Shown here piece after piece: positions 33,834 to 41,693 of a stretch of DNA of 52,957 nt (the first letter of the stretch is position 1; each line of letters opens with the position of its first letter). Source of the DNA: Gammaproteobacteria bacterium (GTDB taxonomy: Bacteria > Pseudomonadota > Gammaproteobacteria > HK1). The DNA lies in contig JAACFO010000016.1 in assembly GCA_009937425.1 (NCBI GenBank), positions 1 to 52,957 of the forward strand, written 5' to 3'. A program made the position numbers and the translations under genes. Below the pieces are notes generated by a model that worked only from the letters and a program-made list of their open reading frames with translations, had not been told where the DNA came from and did not search any database.

Positions 33834-33896
33834 CGCATGCAGTCCGACAAACAAAGTGCTACGCTTTTTGTTGGCGGCTGATGCGGGGCGTTAAGC
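33834..33896 (+). repeat. attC site of cassette 19 (second attC family)
   Basis: 63 bp, R'' AGCTAAC, R' GTTAAGC. Interior AAGCGCATGCAGTCCGAC ... GGCTGATGCGGGGC. Confidence 0.82.
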
Positions 33897-33929
33897 GGCA
33901 CGAGACGTTAACTAGAAAGGACAGTACCG

Positions 33930-34184
33930 ATGTCAAGACCTTCACAGGATGAACTCGAGAAAGCGCTTAGTGATGCCGGTTCCGCACATCATGACTACGA
34001 GCAGGTGATACTAGGTGGCCATCGGGACGAGCGGTGGGCGGGCTTCTATGCTGCGTACGCGCTCGGCCGTGTGGGTGATTTTGCCGCACCGAGCATTCTG
34101 AGTCAGTGGCTCGAAGGGGCTCCAGGAGGCGAAAAATGGGAGGCTACTGCGGCGAGCTACGTACTCTCTCAATTGGCCAATTAG
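33930..34184 (+). CDS. Cassette 20: Small HEAT-repeat-like protein
   Basis: This 84-residue protein is predicted all-helical. RDERWAGFYAAYALGRVGDFAAPSILSQWLE and GEKWEATAASYVLSQLAN look like two HEAT-type helical hairpins, a scaffold for protein contacts. No catalytic motif is seen. AAAGGAC precedes the ATG. The partner is unknown. Confidence 0.65.
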   Translation: MSRPSQDELEKALSDAGSAHHDYEQVILGGHRDERWAGFYAAYALGRVGDFAAPSILSQWLEGAPGGEKWEATAASYVLSQLAN

Positions 34185-34200
34185 TAGCTGATCCGGTGCC

Positions 34201-34219
34201 GCCTAATTAACTGTTAGGC
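34201..34219 (+). other. Minimal, attI-like junction after cassette 20
   Basis: The boundary is only 19 bp, GCCTAATTAACTGTTAGGC, with two inverted boxes and no attC stem arms. It matches the attI simple site (19782-19800) at 16 of 19 positions, including the 5-bp spacer length. Confidence 0.7.
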
Positions 34220-34246
34220 GGCATCATAAAGGGACGCGAGGAGAAT

Positions 34247-34720
34247 TTGCCATTGAATCCTCAAGTGCGAACTGCTCATATAGATGATGTCCCCGTGCTC
34301 GTTGCGCTTATGTCTGAATTTTATCAGGAGGCTGGCTTCGTACTTCCTCGCGACGCAGCCATCCGAGCATTCACGACGCTTCTCGGGGATCCGAATCTAG
34401 GTCGTATGTGGCTGATTGACGTAGGAAATGAGTCAGTCGGCTACATAGTACTCACCCTTGGATTCAGTATGGAATATGGGGGACTCCGCGGATTCGTCGA
34501 TGACTTTTACGTGCGTCCCGAAGCGCGGGGACAGGGCCTCGGAGCCGCCGCGCTACAGACCGTAAGGCAGATCTGCTGCGATCTTGGCGTCAGAGCACTT
34601 CTTGTGGAGACAGGTCCAGAAGATCACCCCGCGAGGGGCGTTTACTCTCGCGCCGGGTTCGAGGAGAGTGGACGGATGCTGCTCGGTCAAGCCCTAGCGC
34701 CGCCGATACATGAAGCATGA
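34247..34720 (+). CDS. Cassette 21: GNAT-family N-acetyltransferase
   Basis: This 157-residue GNAT protein has RTAHIDDVPVLVALMSEFYQEAG at the N-terminus, IDVGNESVGYIVLTLGFSMEYGGLRGFVDDFYVRPEARGQGLGAAALQ (acetyl-CoA loop RGQGLGA) and the C-terminal VYSRAGFEESGRMLL. The start at 34247 reads as TTG; it is preceded by GAGGAG. The acceptor amine is unknown. Confidence 0.88.
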   Translation: MPLNPQVRTAHIDDVPVLVALMSEFYQEAGFVLPRDAAIRAFTTLLGDPNLGRMWLIDVGNESVGYIVLTLGFSMEYGGLRGFVDDFYVRPEARGQGLGAAALQTVRQICCDLGVRALLVETGPEDHPARGVYSRAGFEESGRMLLGQALAPPIHEA

Positions 34721-34763
34721 AGCAATTCACGCCGAGTACTGAGATTGCGTATAACCAACTGCC

Positions 34764-34850
34764 GCCTAACAAGGTGCTGCAGCGGACGCGGTTAAGCGCT
34801 GGCTGCTTTCCTTTGCGTTCCGTCCGCGCCGCTGAGCTTGGCCGTTAGGC
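34764..34850 (+). repeat. attC site of cassette 21 (long variant)
   Basis: 87 bp, R'' GCCTAAC, R' GTTAGGC (with GGCC before it instead of GGTC). The 244 bp after it, up to 35094, hold a small CCATCA/TGATGG hairpin near 34920 and no gene that I can support. Confidence 0.9.
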
Positions 34851-35094
34851 GGCAAAAATTTCTTTGCGGGCTGCGGCTGCGGAAGTGAGCTACAAGGGTT
34901 TTATTTCTGCCAGATGCCATCATCGGCTGATGGTGATCAGCATCGAATAAGGATTGAATAGAGCGGCCATCGGTTGAGTCTGTTTTCTGGGTGACATCTG
35001 CTCCCGACATGGCCTGCAATCTTGTGTAAAATCGGGCGTCATCGCCAAGATTCGTTGATCACGTTTGCGGAAATTAGAACCCGGAGGAATCTTC

Positions 35095-36057
35095 ATGGCC
35101 CACGATTTTCCGCCTCGCCTTCACCAGAAGTTCTACCTGACCGAAGGCGGCACGGAGACCGAGATCCTCTACAAGTGGGGTTTCGAACTACCCGAGTTCG
35201 CGATGTTCCCGCTGCTCGACAACCCCGAGGCCGACGCGGTAATTCGGAACCTGTACCGGCGTTACTTCGACGTGGCCGAAGCGCGTGACACTGGGCTTCT
35301 AATTCTCGGCCATGACTACCGCGCGAGCCCGGACTGGGGCGCAAAGCTGGGCTACTCACCCGGGAGTCTCGCTGAGATGCAGCGGCGCACGATCCGGTTC
35401 CTGGCCGACATGCGCACAGAATATGACGGCCGGGTCACTGACGCCTATATCGCTGGCTGCATAGGACCTCGGGGCGACGCCTACGGGACCGGCGGCGAGA
35501 TCACCGAGGCGGAGGCCGAGGACTACCACTCGGTGCAAATGACCACGCTTAAGGACACCGAAGCGGACATGGCCGTCGCGTTGACCTTCAACAACATCCC
35601 GGAAGCGATCGGCGTGGTTCGTGCGGCGGCGGCACTCGGGCTACCTGTCGGAATCAGTCTGACGCTGACCACCGATTCACGGCTCCGCTCTGGCCCGACC
35701 CTCAGGGAAGCGGTCGAGACAATCGACGAGCGCACCGGAGGCGGGGCCGCATGGTTCGGGACGAACTGCTCCCACCCGCTGGAATTCGAGCCCGCACTGG
35801 TCGACGATGGGGCCTGGACCGAACGGCTGCGTTATATCCGGCCAAATGCCGTGAAGATGGAGATGGTCGCGCTCTGCAAGCTCGGGCATCTAGAGGATGG
35901 CGATCCGGTGGAGTTGGGCCAGCAGATGGGGGATGTTGCACGACGCTTTCCACGGGTCGATATCCTCGGCGGCTGCTGCGGGACGGATGAGCGGCATCTC
36001 GGCGAAATCGCCATGAACGTGAACAGATTGCGGCGGAGTGCTGTTCCCGCCGAATAG
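35095..36057 (+). CDS. Cassette 22: Homocysteine S-methyltransferase-like protein
   Basis: This 320-residue TIM-barrel methyltransferase has FYLTEGGTETEILYKWGFELPEFAMFPLL at the start. The three zinc-ligand cysteines of the family are present: C225 (GTNCSHP) and C294/C295 (GGCCGT). The family transfers methyl groups to homocysteine to make methionine. The ATG at 35095 has GGAGG upstream; a start at 35065 is less good. It is GC-rich compared with most cassettes. A gene-free tail of about 180 bp precedes its attC. Confidence 0.88.
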   Translation: MAHDFPPRLHQKFYLTEGGTETEILYKWGFELPEFAMFPLLDNPEADAVIRNLYRRYFDVAEARDTGLLILGHDYRASPDWGAKLGYSPGSLAEMQRRTIRFLADMRTEYDGRVTDAYIAGCIGPRGDAYGTGGEITEAEAEDYHSVQMTTLKDTEADMAVALTFNNIPEAIGVVRAAAALGLPVGISLTLTTDSRLRSGPTLREAVETIDERTGGGAAWFGTNCSHPLEFEPALVDDGAWTERLRYIRPNAVKMEMVALCKLGHLEDGDPVELGQQMGDVARRFPRVDILGGCCGTDERHLGEIAMNVNRLRRSAVPAE

Positions 36058-36235
36058 AGTCGGCCCACGGCGGTGCAGACGCCACCAGGTTTTCGACAGC
36101 GTCACCGATCATCGCTCCCTGACTTCCGGCGACGAGGTACGCAATGTCGGAGAATACTCCACCATACGGAGAGAAAGCGCGACGACCACGGCGGATCGGA
36201 AGCAAACACAGGATACTAGAGCATATAGTCGTGCC

Positions 36236-36307
36236 GCATAACAAGGCGCTGCAGCTGAAGGCCAACCCGCTACGCGGCTTGTCCGCAGCTGAGCTTGGTC
36301 GTTAGAC
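36236..36307 (+). repeat. attC site of cassette 22
   Basis: Main-family site, 72 bp. R'' GCATAAC does not match the GTTAGGC that opens the cassette; R' GTTAGAC. Confidence 0.9.
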
Positions 36308-36355
36308 GACGGAAAAGTCGCCATATCCTCTGGCCACCAGAGAGGGAGGAATCAA

Positions 36356-36619
36356 ATGATCTTTCACATTTCCTATGAGTATTTACCGGAACAACGTGAC
36401 GAAGTGCACGCGCGCTTCAAGGAAACGGGAGCACCTCCTCCTTCCGGGGTCACGATGACAGGGCGCTGGCATTGCGTTGAAGGAAACCGAGGATTCCTGG
36501 TGGCAGAGTCGTCTGAGGCCGAAGCGATAGGGCGATGGCTGCAAGAGTGGACGGACGCACTTTCCTTCGAAGTTACGCCGGTACTGACGGACGAGCAATT
36601 TACCCAGGTAATAACATGA
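36356..36619 (+). CDS. Cassette 23: DUF3303 protein
   Basis: This 87-residue protein has MIFHISYEYLPEQRDEVHARFKETGAPPPSGVTMTGRWHCVEGNRGFLVAESSEAEAIGRWLQEW, the DUF3303 pattern, another small ferredoxin-like alpha/beta fold. No function is known. GAGGGAGGA precedes the ATG. Confidence 0.82.
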   Translation: MIFHISYEYLPEQRDEVHARFKETGAPPPSGVTMTGRWHCVEGNRGFLVAESSEAEAIGRWLQEWTDALSFEVTPVLTDEQFTQVIT

Positions 36620-36673
36620 GTGACGCGCGACTTGGAGCTTAGGGTTGACGTGAGCGGGCTGGCGGAAGCTGCC

Positions 36674-36744
36674 GCCTAACAAGGCGCTCCAGCTGACGGC
36701 CAACCCGCTTCGCGGCTCGCCGCAACTGAGGTTGGTCGTTAGAG
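36674..36744 (+). repeat. attC site of cassette 23
   Basis: 71 bp, R'' GCCTAAC, R' GTTAGAG. Right arm reads CTGAGGTTGG instead of CTGAGCTTGG. Confidence 0.9.
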
Positions 36745-36778
36745 CGCGAAAGAATCAAAATCGTGAATCATAGACACT

Positions 36779-37273
36779 GTGGAAATCAGGCAGGTCAAAA
36801 GCAAAGATGATGCGGAGAAGGTCGTACTTCTCGTACGCCAATTTGTTCAGTGGCTACGTGTCCGGTACCCGGACAAGCATGCCGAAATCGATGCCTATTT
36901 CGAGTCTCAGGACCTTGAGGCGCAACTGAATTCGATTATCGAACCCTCCGAATCAGCGCCCAACGAGGTACTGCTGGCTCTCGTAAACGAGCAGCCAGCT
37001 GGTACCGTTATGCTAAACCAGGTTGATGACGCCACATGCGAGATGAATCGTCTGTTTGTGCCGGACGACTACCGTGGACACAATATCGGTCGTCGTCTTT
37101 GTGTGGAACTAATCGATACTGCCAAGCGCTTGGGTTATCGTCGAATGCGACTATCGACTGGCATACATCATACTGAGGCCAAGGGACTGTATTTGTCGCT
37201 TGGGTTCAGGTCGTGCAAGAAGTTTCATGCTGGAACATCCATATCGGAGTTCTTCGACCTATCATTGGACTAG
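36779..37273 (+). CDS. Cassette 24: GNAT-family N-acetyltransferase
   Basis: This 164-residue GNAT protein starts at GTG 36779. MNRLFVPDDYRGHNIGRRLCVELIDTAKRLGYRRMRLSTGIHHTEAKGLYLSLGFRSCKKF contains the acetyl-CoA loop RGHNIGRR and the GLYLSLGF ending motif. The N-terminal helix includes VRQFVQWLRVRYPDKHAEIDAYF. The substrate is unknown. Confidence 0.88.
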   Translation: MEIRQVKSKDDAEKVVLLVRQFVQWLRVRYPDKHAEIDAYFESQDLEAQLNSIIEPSESAPNEVLLALVNEQPAGTVMLNQVDDATCEMNRLFVPDDYRGHNIGRRLCVELIDTAKRLGYRRMRLSTGIHHTEAKGLYLSLGFRSCKKFHAGTSISEFFDLSLD

Positions 37274-37354
37274 TCGAAGGAATTCTTTCTCAGCCGTAAA
37301 AGCCGCAACCGGACGGCTGCATCGAACGACAATGCGGAATCGCCTCGGATTGCG

Positions 37355-37426
37355 CTCTAACAAGGCGCTGCAGCTGACGGCCAGCCCGCGACGCGGTTTG
37401 TCCGAAGCTGAGCTTGGTCGTTGGGC
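37355..37426 (+). repeat. attC site of cassette 24
   Basis: 72 bp. R'' CTCTAAC is the exact complement of the GTTAGAG opening the cassette; R' GTTGGGC (TTA to TTG). Confidence 0.88.
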
Positions 37427-37466
37427 GGCCAGCACGTTGAGGAACTGACTTTTGGGGGGGTGTGTC

Positions 37467-38171
37467 ATGACCAACCGAGCATTACTGTTCACCACCGGTT
37501 CAATATTCGCCCGAGCAGTCAGAATTGTATTGGACGAATTATGCCTTGATTACGAACGGAGAGAAGAGATAACAACGCCTGCCGTCGAGGATCGCGCCAA
37601 GGCGACGCCAACCCTGCAGGTACCGACTTTTTGGGACGGAGATGTCCATCTTTGGGAGAGCACACTGATTATCGAATATCTCCTCTCTCAATATGACAGC
37701 CGCACATCTGAGTCGCCTACATTGGCGCCCGGAATTGCGAGAGAAGAGACCTATTGGCGGGATCGACTTGTCTTATCCACGATTCATACACTTGGAACGT
37801 CAATAGGAATCGTCAGTCAAATGAAGTCAAGTGGAATTTCGATCGTGGATTCTGCCTATCTGCAGCGCAACTCCGAGAGACTGTCGCACGTGCTCGGTTG
37901 GCTCGAGCTTGAACTATGCTCGGATACGGAAGGCTTTTTTCCAGGCTCTCTTTCTGTACAGGACATTTTTCTGACCTGCCACATTGACTTCATTGAGAAT
38001 CGCCCTATCGACTTGGAAGCCCGGCTCGATGACGTTCCCAAGATTCAGGCGCTGATTGACCGGGTACGGGCTCGCGAGTCGCTTCAGAACAACCCAATCT
38101 ATTGGTGGGAACCCGGCGTGATTGGATACGAGGATGATGGCACTCCCATCTATCAAGAGAGTACTTCTTAG
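37467..38171 (+). CDS. Cassette 25: Glutathione S-transferase-like protein
   Basis: This 234-residue GST-fold protein has ALLFTTGSIFARAVRIVLDELCLDYERREE, then ATPTLQVPTFWDGDVHLWESTLIIEYLL with the cis-Pro (QVPTF) and the ES glutathione-binding pair. The helical C-terminal domain contains GSLSVQDIFLTCHIDFIENRPI. G-rich sequence and the ATG at 37467 define the start. It is more divergent than cassette 11 and probably has a different substrate. Confidence 0.83.
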   Translation: MTNRALLFTTGSIFARAVRIVLDELCLDYERREEITTPAVEDRAKATPTLQVPTFWDGDVHLWESTLIIEYLLSQYDSRTSESPTLAPGIAREETYWRDRLVLSTIHTLGTSIGIVSQMKSSGISIVDSAYLQRNSERLSHVLGWLELELCSDTEGFFPGSLSVQDIFLTCHIDFIENRPIDLEARLDDVPKIQALIDRVRARESLQNNPIYWWEPGVIGYEDDGTPIYQESTS

Positions 38172-38174
38172 TCT

Positions 38175-38199
38175 ACGCAGCTGAGCTTAGTCGTTAGGC
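38175..38199 (+). repeat. Half attC after cassette 25
   Basis: Only the right half survives: CGCAGCTGAGCTTAGTC and GTTAGGC, three bases after the stop codon. The R'' box and left arm are missing. Confidence 0.8.
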
Positions 38200-38269
38200 G
38201 GCCGGTGCCGCGGGAGTATAACTGGAGCGCGTCATCAATTGTTGGGGGTCGAACAAGGGAGGGCTGGAA

Positions 38270-38647
38270 ATGCACAGGGTCATTGAAACGGGTCTGAAGA
38301 AGCCGACGGCGCCGCACGAATGGGCTATAGAAGCAGGGGGAACACTTTACTCAGTGCACGTCCCGATACGGCCCGACGGAACGATTGAAAACGGCGACTC
38401 GACGGCCCAAGCGGAGGTGTCCTTCTCAGATTTGAAGGCCACACTTGAAGCTGCCGGGTACACAATCCACGATGTTGTTTTGGTTCAGATATACTTGACA
38501 TCGCTTGAGCACAAGGCTGCCGTCGACAACGTGTATCGCGGCTTTTTTCAGAAGCCACTTCCTGTGCGCGTTTGTGTTGCAGTCTCGGATCTACCAACGC
38601 CAGGTACGATTATCGAGGTCGTGGCGACGGCAGTAGCGCGGAGCTAA
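38270..38647 (+). CDS. Cassette 26: RidA-family protein
   Basis: This 125-residue RidA/YjgF-type protein has EWAIEAGGTLYSVHVPIRPDGTIENGDSTAQAEVSFSDLKATLEAAGYTIHDVVLVQIYLTSLE and ends RVCVAVSDLPTPGTIIEVVATAVA. RidA enzymes deaminate reactive enamine or imine intermediates. The catalytic arginine region normally reading PARS is PVRVCV here. GGGAGGG precedes the ATG. Confidence 0.88.
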   Translation: MHRVIETGLKKPTAPHEWAIEAGGTLYSVHVPIRPDGTIENGDSTAQAEVSFSDLKATLEAAGYTIHDVVLVQIYLTSLEHKAAVDNVYRGFFQKPLPVRVCVAVSDLPTPGTIIEVVATAVARS

Positions 38648-38681
38648 TTATCCATACTTTCACTAATTGTAAGCCGACGCC

Positions 38682-38753
38682 GCCTAACAAGGCGTTGCAG
38701 CTGACAGCCAACCCGCTACGCGGTTTGTCCGCAGCTGAGCTTGGTCGTTAGGG
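38682..38753 (+). repeat. attC site of cassette 26
   Basis: Main-family site, 72 bp. R'' GCCTAAC, R' GTTAGGG. Confidence 0.92.
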
Positions 38754-38883
38754 TATTCGAGGAATGGAGATGAGCTTTAGTTCTCTAAGAATCCACTTCG
38801 GTCAGACTTGGAGCGGCTCGGACAATAACGCCGGAAGATGACCGGTTACTTTTGCTACCCACAACAGATACCAGGAGAGCAAA

Positions 38884-39276
38884 ATGAACGATACTTTTGC
38901 GCCTAATGCCGACGAGTACGAGGTCATCAAGAAAATTGCTAGTAGCAGTAACGATGGCCCCGTGCTAATGATCAATATAAACAAATATATACCAAATGCT
39001 GGATATCCCGATGGCAAGTTGTACCAGGATTACATGAAGGCTTTGTATGTACTTCTCGACCAAATCGGGGCACGGATTCTTTGGCATATCCCAGTTCTGG
39101 GGCAACCAGTAGGAACCCAGCCTGCTGATGAAATACTTGGAGCATGGTACCCCAGTCATAAAGGTTTTTTGTCGCTTAGAGAACAACCGGGATCAGATGA
39201 AAGTTTTCGCTGTCGCGATTTGTGCGTAGACCAAGCTGTAGTACACAGATGCCCCGAAAACATAATTCCAATGTAA
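38884..39276 (+). CDS. Cassette 27: DUF1330-like protein
   Basis: This 130-residue protein is a distant relative of the DUF1330 trio. GPVLMININKYIPNAGYPDGKLYQDYMKALYVLLDQIGARILWHIPVLGQPVG and the YPSHKGFLSLREQPG segment (normally YPSRxAF) fit that family. The C-terminus has RCRDLCVDQAVVHRCPE, with several cysteines. CAGGAGAGCAAA precedes the ATG. The function is unknown. Confidence 0.7.
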   Translation: MNDTFAPNADEYEVIKKIASSSNDGPVLMININKYIPNAGYPDGKLYQDYMKALYVLLDQIGARILWHIPVLGQPVGTQPADEILGAWYPSHKGFLSLREQPGSDESFRCRDLCVDQAVVHRCPENIIPM

Positions 39277-39332
39277 GGCGCACGAGCTCAATTACCGCAG
39301 GAGTCTAGAATGAATAGCGGTATCGGCAGACC

Positions 39333-39420
39333 GCCTAAAAAGGCGCTGCAGCGGACGCGGACTGGACGCGAGCTGCTTTCCTTGGCGATCCGTCCGCGCC
39401 GCTGAGCTTGGTCGTTAGGC
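39333..39420 (+). repeat. attC site of cassette 27 (long variant)
   Basis: 88 bp. R'' GCCTAAA (final C changed to A), R' GTTAGGC. Confidence 0.88.
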
Positions 39421-39429
39421 AACGTAACC

Positions 39430-39720
39430 GTGTTGTCGATAAGTGAAGCACAAGCAATGGTCGAAGAGCCCATCGCCAAGCTCACGCCTATTGATGAAGA
39501 ATGGGTGATTCTCGATCAATATACGATCGAGAAGCCATGGGGATGGGTTTTCTTCTACAATTCCCGGGAGTACGTGAAAACCGGAGACGAAAAGTATCAA
39601 CTCATCGGCAATGCCCCCTACATCGTTAATAAGGAAACCCATGAGCTTGTTGCTACGGGTACCGCCGAAGATACCGACGTCTATATTGCCGACTACGAGG
39701 CTACAATTCAGCGTGTTTGA
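39430..39720 (+). CDS. Cassette 28: Imm35/YrhB-like protein (copy 2 of 2)
   Basis: This 96-residue protein is nearly identical to cassette 6 (MLSISEAQAMVEEPIAKLTPIDEEWVILDQYTIEKPWGW). Like it, the gene starts at GTG nine bases after the cassette boundary, with the same bases (GGCRACGTAACC) before it. It is followed directly by a different attC. It may be a predicted immunity-like protein; no toxin is adjacent. Confidence 0.75.
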   Translation: MLSISEAQAMVEEPIAKLTPIDEEWVILDQYTIEKPWGWVFFYNSREYVKTGDEKYQLIGNAPYIVNKETHELVATGTAEDTDVYIADYEATIQRV

Positions 39721-39725
39721 GGGTC

Positions 39726-39795
39726 GCCTAACAAGGCGCTGCCGCCGACAGCGTGCCGCGATGCGGCCCGCTGCGGCTGAGCTTCGTCGTTAGCC
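39726..39795 (+). repeat. attC site of cassette 28
   Basis: 70 bp, R'' GCCTAAC, R' GTTAGCC. Inner arms GCCGCCGACAGCG and CGCTGCGGCTGAGC, like the site at 21268 and unlike that of its twin, cassette 6. Confidence 0.9.
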
Positions 39796-39814
39796 GGACG
39801 AGGATGAATCGACG

Positions 39815-40447
39815 ATGATAACAGCGCTTGAAGCACTCGATGAGTTGGTAGAGGGGAATCGTCGTTTTGCATCAGACGGTCGAAGTCGCGATTCACTCGC
39901 AAGTCAAGCTCGCCGCAGCGAATTGGTGGAAGGTCAGGAACCGTTCGCCATCATTCTTGGATGTTCCGACTCGCGAGTCCCAGCAGAGATCATTTTTGAC
40001 CAAGGTTTAGGTGACCTATTTGTCATCCGCGTGGCGGGTAATATTGTTGCGCCTTCTCAAATCGGAAGTGTCGAGTTCGCGGCAGAGCGTTTCGGTACAA
40101 GGCTGGTCGTAGTTCTGGGCCACTCTGTATGTGGGGCCGTTCTAGCAACTTTGGAGGAACTTGAGCGCCCGACTGCAGGTCGGTCACCGAATCTTGGCTC
40201 AATCGTCGACCGCATTCGTCCATCCGTGGAGCCCTTGTTCGAGACAGACCTTCGACATAGACCGGAAGCACTAATGCAACGGGCTGTTCGGGCGAATATC
40301 CGGACCGCGACAAACAATCTGCGATATGGATCTCAAGTCCTCGAGCAACTTATACAAAGAGGTGAGCTATTGGTCGTAGGCGCCGAATATTCACTAGATA
40401 CAGGAGTGGTAGACTTCTTTGATGGTTTGCCGGTGACCGCCGGCTAA
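39815..40447 (+). CDS. Cassette 29: Beta-class carbonic anhydrase
   Basis: This 210-residue zinc enzyme interconverts CO2 and bicarbonate. All zinc ligands and the Asp-Arg dyad are visible: C50, D52 and R54 in GCSDSRVPAE, and H103 and C106 in GHSVCGAV. VIRVAGNIV is the family's other signature. Length is normal for a bacterial beta-class enzyme. The TAA stop is part of the R'' box GGCTAAC. It is complete and probably active. Confidence 0.93.
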   Translation: MITALEALDELVEGNRRFASDGRSRDSLASQARRSELVEGQEPFAIILGCSDSRVPAEIIFDQGLGDLFVIRVAGNIVAPSQIGSVEFAAERFGTRLVVVLGHSVCGAVLATLEELERPTAGRSPNLGSIVDRIRPSVEPLFETDLRHRPEALMQRAVRANIRTATNNLRYGSQVLEQLIQRGELLVVGAEYSLDTGVVDFFDGLPVTAG

Positions 40448-40513
40448 CAAGGCGCTGCAGCTGACGGCCAACCCGCCGCGCGGCTTGTCCGCAGCTGAGC
40501 TTGGTCGTTAGGC
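40442..40513 (+). repeat. attC site of cassette 29
   Basis: Main-family site, 72 bp. R'' GGCTAAC is the exact complement of the GTTAGCC opening the cassette and contains the stop codon; R' GTTAGGC. Confidence 0.92.
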
Positions 40514-40536
40514 ATCGGGGAGAGCGCGTCTTTATC

Positions 40537-41040
40537 ATGATCGCTATGCGCACTCAATTCCCTCTACTATTGCTTCTGTCCTTGTACAGCAGCCTTGTCC
40601 TAGCGAATGTGGGTCTTCCAATTCTGTCGTACTATGCGGGTTATTCAATTCTTCTTTTCATTCCAATAGTTGGAATCGAATCTTTCGTACTGAAGACTAG
40701 AGCTCAGATTACCGTGCTTGGTGCAATAGGGGTGATGATGTTCGCTAACTTGACCTCTACCGCTGCTGGCCTTCTAGTGGCAGCCGCGTCGTTCCTTATT
40801 CCCCTTGCTCCGCCTGAAGGAGCCTTAGCTGATCTAATCACTTTGGTTCTTCTCATTCCATTTTGCTATTTGTCTATCTGGATAGAGGCACGTGTGGCCC
40901 GATGGCGACTTTCGAATATTGATCGAAAAATACTCTGGAAAAGTATCCGACTGGCTAACGTGGCTTCATACTCGATGTTTGCAGTGTTCATCATTTCACG
41001 AATAATCAAGGGCAGAATCGTCAATGGGTACTTTCTTTAA
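40537..41040 (+). CDS. Cassette 30: Polytopic membrane protein
   Basis: This 167-residue inner-membrane protein has about four to five hydrophobic segments (LLLLLSLYSSLVLANVGLP, YYAGYSILLFIPIVGIESFVL, VLGAIGVMMFANLTSTAAGLLVAAASFLIPL, LITLVLLIPFCYLSIWIEA and a C-terminal one). No family is recognised. The ATG at 40537 is preferred over 40501, which lies inside the attC. Confidence 0.68.
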   Translation: MIAMRTQFPLLLLLSLYSSLVLANVGLPILSYYAGYSILLFIPIVGIESFVLKTRAQITVLGAIGVMMFANLTSTAAGLLVAAASFLIPLAPPEGALADLITLVLLIPFCYLSIWIEARVARWRLSNIDRKILWKSIRLANVASYSMFAVFIISRIIKGRIVNGYFL

Positions 41041-41060
41041 TGAAAACGGGTGCTGACGAT

Positions 41061-41132
41061 GCCTAACAAGACGTTGCAGCTGACAGCCAACCCGCTACGC
41101 GGTTTGTCCGCAGCTGAGCTTGGTCGTTAGGT
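41061..41132 (+). repeat. attC site of cassette 30
   Basis: Main-family site, 72 bp. R'' GCCTAAC, R' GTTAGGT. Confidence 0.92.
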
Positions 41133-41143
41133 CTCCTTAGCTC

Positions 41144-41572
41144 ATGTGTGCTTTCCGCGAAGCTGAGGGCGCTGACGAGAATGCCGTGTATGCTCTCGCC
41201 GTTAAATTCCCGTCTACGGACAGCATTGATCGCGTCGCATTTCACGATGTGTGGAAAGAGAAGACCGCTGATACGGACTGCTATGTCGGAGTAGCGGAAG
41301 CTCAGGATGCGGTTGTCGGTTACATCTCAGGATACGTGCACACAACCTTTCACGCAGACAGGCCCGTGGCGTGGGTAGACGAGATATTTGTAACGGAAGA
41401 GATGAGGAATATCGGGATTGGTCGTGGTCTAATGGCCGAAATCGCTCGATGGGCTACAAAACGAGGCTGCAGATTAGTCGCGCTGGCGAGTCGGGAGAGC
41501 GCAGAGTTTTATCATGCACTGGGCTACGAAGAAGATGCCTCCCGATACTATAAGCGAGACCTTTTAGGATGA
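41144..41572 (+). CDS. Cassette 31: GNAT-family N-acetyltransferase
   Basis: This 142-residue GNAT protein starts 12 bases after the cassette boundary. CYVGVAEAQDAVVGYISGYVHTT, WVDEIFVTEEMRNIGIGRGLMAEIARWATKRGCRLVALASRESAEFYHALGYEE has the acetyl-CoA loop RNIGIGRGL and the FYHALGY motif. The substrate is unknown. Confidence 0.88.
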   Translation: MCAFREAEGADENAVYALAVKFPSTDSIDRVAFHDVWKEKTADTDCYVGVAEAQDAVVGYISGYVHTTFHADRPVAWVDEIFVTEEMRNIGIGRGLMAEIARWATKRGCRLVALASRESAEFYHALGYEEDASRYYKRDLLG

Positions 41573-41573
41573 G

Positions 41574-41645
41574 ACCTGACAAGGCGCTGCAGCTGACGGC
41601 CAACCCGCTCCACGGCTTGTCCGCAGCTGAGCTTGGTCGTTAGGC
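41574..41645 (+). repeat. attC site of cassette 31
   Basis: 72 bp, R'' ACCTGAC (one step from ACCTAAC expected from the opening GTTAGGT), R' GTTAGGC. Confidence 0.88.
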
Positions 41646-41693
41646 CGCTACCGTCACGAAAGACCGCAAGGTCACTAAGTTTGGAGAACTAAC

